Of a stretch of 7,446 bases of DNA, positions 5,593 to 7,446 are shown one piece after another. The DNA is taken from contig JBBRHH010000296.1 in NCBI GenBank assembly GCA_038222915.1, positions 1-7,446 of the forward strand, written 5' to 3'. The notes under the pieces are model-generated. The model made no database searches, was not told where the DNA came from, and saw only the letters and a program-made list of their open reading frames with translations. The position numbers and the translations under genes are program-made. The stretch is from JBBRHH01 sp038222915 (GTDB lineage Bacteria; Planctomycetota; Phycisphaerae; Tepidisphaerales; Tepidisphaeraceae). Position 1 is the first letter of the stretch; the number at the start of each line of letters is the position of its first letter.

Positions 5593-6181
5593 CGTGATCG
5601 AAACCCAGACAACCTTGGCCATCCTCGCCGGCGGCGAAGGCGCACGCATGGGCCTCGCCAAAAGTCTTTTGAAATTGGGCGACGTCCCCATACTCGATTA
5701 CCTCCTCGATCGATTCGCCTGGACCGGCCCAACCCTCCTTGTAACCACACCCGGCCGCGAACATCCACCCGGCCACCAACGCTTCAACCACGAAGCCGTC
5801 GATCCCGTAGCCGGCGTCGGCCCCCTCCGCGGCGTCCTAACCGCCCTCGAAAACTGCAAATCAACCCATTTGCTCATCGCCACCGTAGACATGCCCCTGC
5901 TCGAGGCCGGGCATTTGCGCTGGATCATCAACCAACTCGATCACAGCCACGAAGCCCTGGGACTGATGCTAAAGCACGACGATCAGATCGAGCCCTTCCC
6001 CCTCGCCCTCCGCATCACAGCCGCCCAGCCAATCGCCCAGCATCTCCAGACCGGCCGCCGCTCCGTGCACTCGCTGCTCACCCAGCCAGGCTTCCTCTCT
6101 ACCGAATCGCCCCCACAATGGCCCCCCACCACATGGACCAACCTGAATTTCCCGTCCGTCCTCGAAAATCTAGTTCTTTAA
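5585..6181 (+). CDS. mobA: Molybdenum cofactor guanylyltransferase MobA
   Basis: MobA transfers GMP from GTP to molybdopterin-bound molybdenum to make the bis-MGD form of the cofactor used by many oxidoreductases. The 198-residue length is normal. The nucleotide-binding signature is clear: LAILAGGEGARMG (11-23), with Lys26 and the LLKLGDVPIL segment after it. GPLRGVL (79-85) and TVDMPLL (100-106, Asp102 as the metal-binding residue) are the next family motifs, and NLNFP (186-190) takes the place of the usual NxNTPED near the C-terminus. The protein is cytosolic. The start used is GTG at 5585; a second in-frame GTG at 5594 is possible. Neither has a Shine-Dalgarno site, and the first lies in a hairpin arm. 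No molybdoenzyme or other cofactor gene is present in the window, so the enzyme it serves is unknown. Confidence 0.92.
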   Translation: MKSVIETQTTLAILAGGEGARMGLAKSLLKLGDVPILDYLLDRFAWTGPTLLVTTPGREHPPGHQRFNHEAVDPVAGVGPLRGVLTALENCKSTHLLIATVDMPLLEAGHLRWIINQLDHSHEALGLMLKHDDQIEPFPLALRITAAQPIAQHLQTGRRSVHSLLTQPGFLSTESPPQWPPTTWTNLNFPSVLENLVL

Positions 6182-6182
6182 C

Positions 6183-6214
6183 GCCGCGGATCACCCTGAA
6201 CGCGCGGCTTCTTT
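6183..6214 (+). terminator. Possible intrinsic terminator after mobA
   Basis: GCCGCG (6183-6188) pairs with CGCGGC (6203-6208) around a 14-nt loop, and TTCTTT follows at once. The stem begins just after the mobA stop codon. The short stem, long loop and interrupted T-run make it only a moderate candidate. Confidence 0.4.
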
Positions 6215-6261
6215 GGACCGATATACGTAGTAGAGGTTTGCGCGCGGAAGCCAACCGCCCG

Positions 6262-6275
6262 CGAAATTAATTTCG
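6262..6275. promoter_or_regulatory. Perfect 14-bp palindrome upstream of the MshEN-like gene
   Basis: CGAAATTAATTTCG is a perfect palindrome with no central gap, 25 nt before the start of the next gene, in an otherwise GC-rich stretch. A gap-free palindrome is better suited to binding a dimeric protein than to forming an RNA hairpin. It may be an operator; no regulator is known. I saw no good -35/-10 pair around it. Confidence 0.4.
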
Positions 6276-6300
6276 ATTGTTCTAAAGTCAGGAGGCGACG

Positions 6301-6798
6301 TTGAAAGGCATCCAAATCGGCGAATTGCTTATCGAGCAAGGGGTGCTGACGCGCCGCCAGGTCGATCACATCCTGAAGGTTCAGAAGATCTCCCACCGCC
6401 CCTTCGGCGACCTCGCCGAACGCCTCTACGGCATCAACCCCCAGGCGGTCGAAGATGCCTGGGTCGAGCAATATGTGCGCGTGGCTGGCGTCGTCGATCT
6501 CGACAAGGTCCAGTTCGACGCCGACTGTCTGCGGCTGATCAATCGCCGCCAGGCTTGGCAGTTCCACCTCATGCCCATGCACCACGACGTGGACAACCTG
6601 AACGTAGCCACCGACGCCAGCAACCTCGTCCGGGCGGTGAACTTTTCCGCCCGCCGGATCGATGAATCGGTCTACTTCCAGATCGCCGAGCACGGCCAGC
6701 TCCGTGATTTCCTCATGAAGCACTACCCCGTCCCCGAATTCCTCGCCCAGGCCGCCGAGAACCTCCGGCCAAAAGCTGTCGAGCGCGCCGGGGAATAA
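6301..6798 (+). CDS. Stand-alone MshEN / GspE N-terminal-like domain protein
   Basis: This 165-residue protein starts at TTG, with a perfect AGGAGG (6290-6295) 5 nt upstream. The N-terminal half matches the MshEN/T2SSE-N fold found at the front of type II secretion and type IV pilus ATPases, but no ATPase domain follows. MshEN domains that bind cyclic di-GMP have two 24-residue motifs separated by 5 residues. Here Q5-Q28 (IGELLIEQGVLTRRQVDHIL and flanks) and P34-Q57 (FGDLAERLYGINPQAVEDAW and flanks) fit that spacing exactly. The leading Arg of each motif is Gln5 and Pro34, although Arg33 is adjacent. The second half (about 70-150; MPMHHDVDNLNVATDASN) resembles the continuation of the same N-terminal domain. 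It is cytosolic, with no membrane segment. It could be a c-di-GMP effector or adaptor of a pilus or secretion system; binding is uncertain because of the altered arginines. Confidence 0.78.
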   Translation: MKGIQIGELLIEQGVLTRRQVDHILKVQKISHRPFGDLAERLYGINPQAVEDAWVEQYVRVAGVVDLDKVQFDADCLRLINRRQAWQFHLMPMHHDVDNLNVATDASNLVRAVNFSARRIDESVYFQIAEHGQLRDFLMKHYPVPEFLAQAAENLRPKAVERAGE

Positions 6799-6818
6799 AT
6801 GCAACCACCCATTGCAGT

Positions 6819-6841
6819 AAAGGCATATTTCCGCCTTTTAA
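6819..6841 (+). terminator. Weak intrinsic terminator after the MshEN-like gene
   Basis: AAAGGC (6819-6824) pairs with GCCTTT (6833-6838) around an 8-nt loop, then TTAATT follows. It lies 20 nt after the stop codon. The stem has only three G-C pairs, so it is a modest candidate. A second small stem, TGCAA (6800-6804) with TTGCA (6812-6816), precedes it. Confidence 0.4.
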
Positions 6842-6877
6842 TTGATCGCCATTATCGGCACTGACCAAATTCAATGC

Positions 6878-6933
6878 AAAAGGGCACAGACACACACGGC
6901 AGGGCCTATCCTGCGGGTGCGCGTCTGCGCCCT
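6878..6933 (-). terminator. Long hairpin with short T-run after the 24-residue peptide gene
   Basis: Read on the minus strand, 6933-6917 pairs with 6897-6881 over 17 positions without a mismatch, three of them G-U. The plus-strand transcript would have three A-C mismatches at the same places, so the structure is specific to minus-strand RNA. A nested stem, GCAGG with CCTGC (6914-6910 and 6903-6899), fills the loop. TTT follows the stem. It begins 26 nt after the stop codon at 6960. A terminator and 3' stabiliser is the simplest reading; a processed small RNA is possible. Confidence 0.6.
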
Positions 6934-6959
6934 GGTATTCGGTGCTTATTGACTATGTA

Positions 6960-7034
6960 TTAGCGCTTACGCCTGTCGCGACGGGCTTTGCGCTTCTTGC
7001 TGCCGACTTTTCGCCGGCGGCGAGGCTTCGCCAT
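6960..7034 (-). CDS. Tiny, highly basic 24-residue protein, ribosomal-protein-like
   Basis: This short gene encodes 24 residues, beginning MAKPRRRRKVGS and ending RRDRRKR. Sixteen of 24 residues are Lys or Arg, with only one acidic residue (Asp20). The ATG is preceded by AAGGAG (plus-strand 7042-7047) at a 7-nt spacing, and the TAA is followed 26 nt later by a strong hairpin, so the whole unit looks like a real gene. Very small basic proteins of this kind are known on ribosomes (for example bTHX, bS22, bL37), where they thread into rRNA. I cannot assign it to any of these families, so a ribosomal or RNA-binding role is inferred from composition and size. It is divergent from a possible ribosome hibernation factor at 7186, which fits that idea. 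Standard gene callers with a length cutoff would miss it. Confidence 0.75.
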   Translation of the reverse strand: MAKPRRRRKVGSKKRKARRDRRKR

Positions 7035-7185
7035 TCGATGTCTCCTTTCGTTGTCGGGGCAATAGGGTATCGAAAAACCCCCGCGCGGCAAGGGGCAGAT
7101 TATTCATCCAACTCCCCGGATATGTCTGGCGGCACGTGGGTTGCTCAAGCTACAATACCACCGCTCCGAACTAAGGAGATGCCTA
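7035..7185. promoter_or_regulatory. Divergent control region between the basic peptide and the HPF-like gene
   Basis: For the plus-strand gene, TACAAT (7151-7156, 5 of 6 to a -10 box) gives a likely start near 7163 and AAGGAG lies at 7173-7178; no good -35 box was seen. For the minus-strand peptide, TTGCCG and TACCCT with a 16-nt spacer (about 7069-7090) is a weak promoter candidate. Plus-strand CCCCC at 7078-7082 is flanked by A5 (7073-7077). On minus-strand RNA it reads GGGGG then TTTTT, and it can pair with CCCC on either side (from 7092-7095 or from 7056-7059). Confidence 0.4.
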
Positions 7186-7446
7186 ATGATTAAGCTGGAC
7201 CTGGGTAACGTGCTCTTGAAGCCCTCCCATCGCAAACAGCTAATGTCGTGGCTCAAGCGGCCACTGCGGCTCGGGGAACAACTGGGAAATTTCATTCTGA
7301 CACTCACGTTGCACCGTGTAGGGCGATCCTATGAAGTGCATGCATCGGTGTCCGACAAGGCCGGCAGCTTCGACTGCCGAAGCCGCCAGCGCGATTGGCG
7401 CGGCGCTCTCCGCGACATCATTCGCACGTTGGCAAACAAGCTCCAA
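7186..7446 (+). CDS. HPF/RaiA-like ribosome-associated protein, N-terminal part (partial)
   Basis: The frame is open for 87 codons from an ATG with AAGGAG 7 nt upstream (7173-7178) to the right edge. An earlier ATG at 7179 meets a stop after four codons and is not used. The visible part has a short N-terminal region, then strands FILTLTLHRVG (36-46), YEVHASVSDKAG (49-60) and SFDCRSRQ (61-68), then a helix DWRGALRDIIRTLANKL (70-86). That beta-beta-beta-alpha order, with a basic helix and a basic surface, resembles the second half of the HPF/RaiA (sigma-54 modulation) fold, which binds the 30S decoding region and idles ribosomes. The match is from pattern, not a named motif, and the first strand-helix unit looks short. 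The C-terminus is outside the window. Confidence 0.65.
   Translation, partial: MIKLDLGNVLLKPSHRKQLMSWLKRPLRLGEQLGNFILTLTLHRVGRSYEVHASVSDKAGSFDCRSRQRDWRGALRDIIRTLANKLQ

Noticed and set aside
5464..6270. Plus-strand open frame of 268 codons
   Set aside because: It is Arg/Pro-rich and overlaps mobA in another frame; mobA has the LAGGxxxRMG signature.
6178..6804. Minus-strand open frame of 208 codons
   Set aside because: It is antisense to the MshEN-like gene, which has a perfect AGGAGG and conserved domain pattern.
6942..7193. Plus-strand open frame of 83 codons
   Set aside because: It has no ribosome site, overlaps the minus-strand hairpin region and basic peptide gene, and runs into the start of the HPF-like gene.
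7240..7446. Minus-strand open frame of 68 codons at the right edge
   Set aside because: It lies opposite the HPF-like gene, which has a consensus ribosome site and a fold-like strand-helix pattern; this frame has no ribosome site in view.

Overview
The window looks like chromosomal DNA of a GC-rich environmental bacterium, most likely a planctomycete or a relative in the PVC group. This is inferred from gene types: a Tat-exported Gfo/Idh/MocA oxidoreductase of the kind that is greatly expanded in those bacteria, a large secreted sugar-binding protein, a stand-alone MshEN-type domain, and mixed use of Shine-Dalgarno sites and of TTG/GTG starts. No rRNA, tRNA, CRISPR array or insertion sequence was seen.

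Layout. (1) 1-1095, minus strand, cut by the left edge: the N-terminal part of a secreted protein with two related beta-sandwich modules, probably the non-catalytic front of a glycoside hydrolase. (2) Divergent from it, 1223-2554: a Tat-signal Gfo/Idh/MocA dehydrogenase. Together these suggest extracytoplasmic carbohydrate processing. (3) 2566-3197: a compact PIN-domain toxin-antitoxin pair. It has its own consensus-like promoter, an apparently leaderless antitoxin and a TTGA overlap between the two genes. (4) 3313-4980: a three-part flavoprotein (cyclic-nucleotide-binding-like fold, glutaredoxin-like linker, thioredoxin-reductase-like module) without the CxxC redox motif, behind its own promoter. 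(5) 5017-6181: a promoter, a roughly 210-nt structured leader, a small unrecognised protein and MobA, the molybdenum cofactor guanylyltransferase. A perfect 8-bp inverted repeat spans the stop of the small gene and the start of mobA. (6) 6301-6798: a stand-alone MshEN/GspE-N-like protein with the two 24-residue motifs and 5-residue spacer of c-di-GMP-binding MshEN domains, but altered arginines. (7) 6878-7034, minus strand: a 24-residue peptide gene with 16 Lys/Arg, a strong Shine-Dalgarno site and a long hairpin after it. (8) Divergent from it, 7186 to the right edge: the start of a protein resembling ribosome hibernation factors (HPF/RaiA).

Two local themes stand out. The minus-strand gene on the left uses G-ending codons, while the plus-strand genes at 1223-2554, 3313-4980 and 5264-6181 use C-ending codons. 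That is a strong strand skew, and the toxin-antitoxin pair breaks it, which suggests recent arrival. At the right end, a tiny, very basic, ribosomal-protein-like peptide is divergent from a possible ribosome-hibernation factor, so that intergenic region may be a small translation-related control point. The most novel candidates are the 24-residue peptide, the CxxC-less fused flavoprotein and the structured leader before the unrecognised gene.
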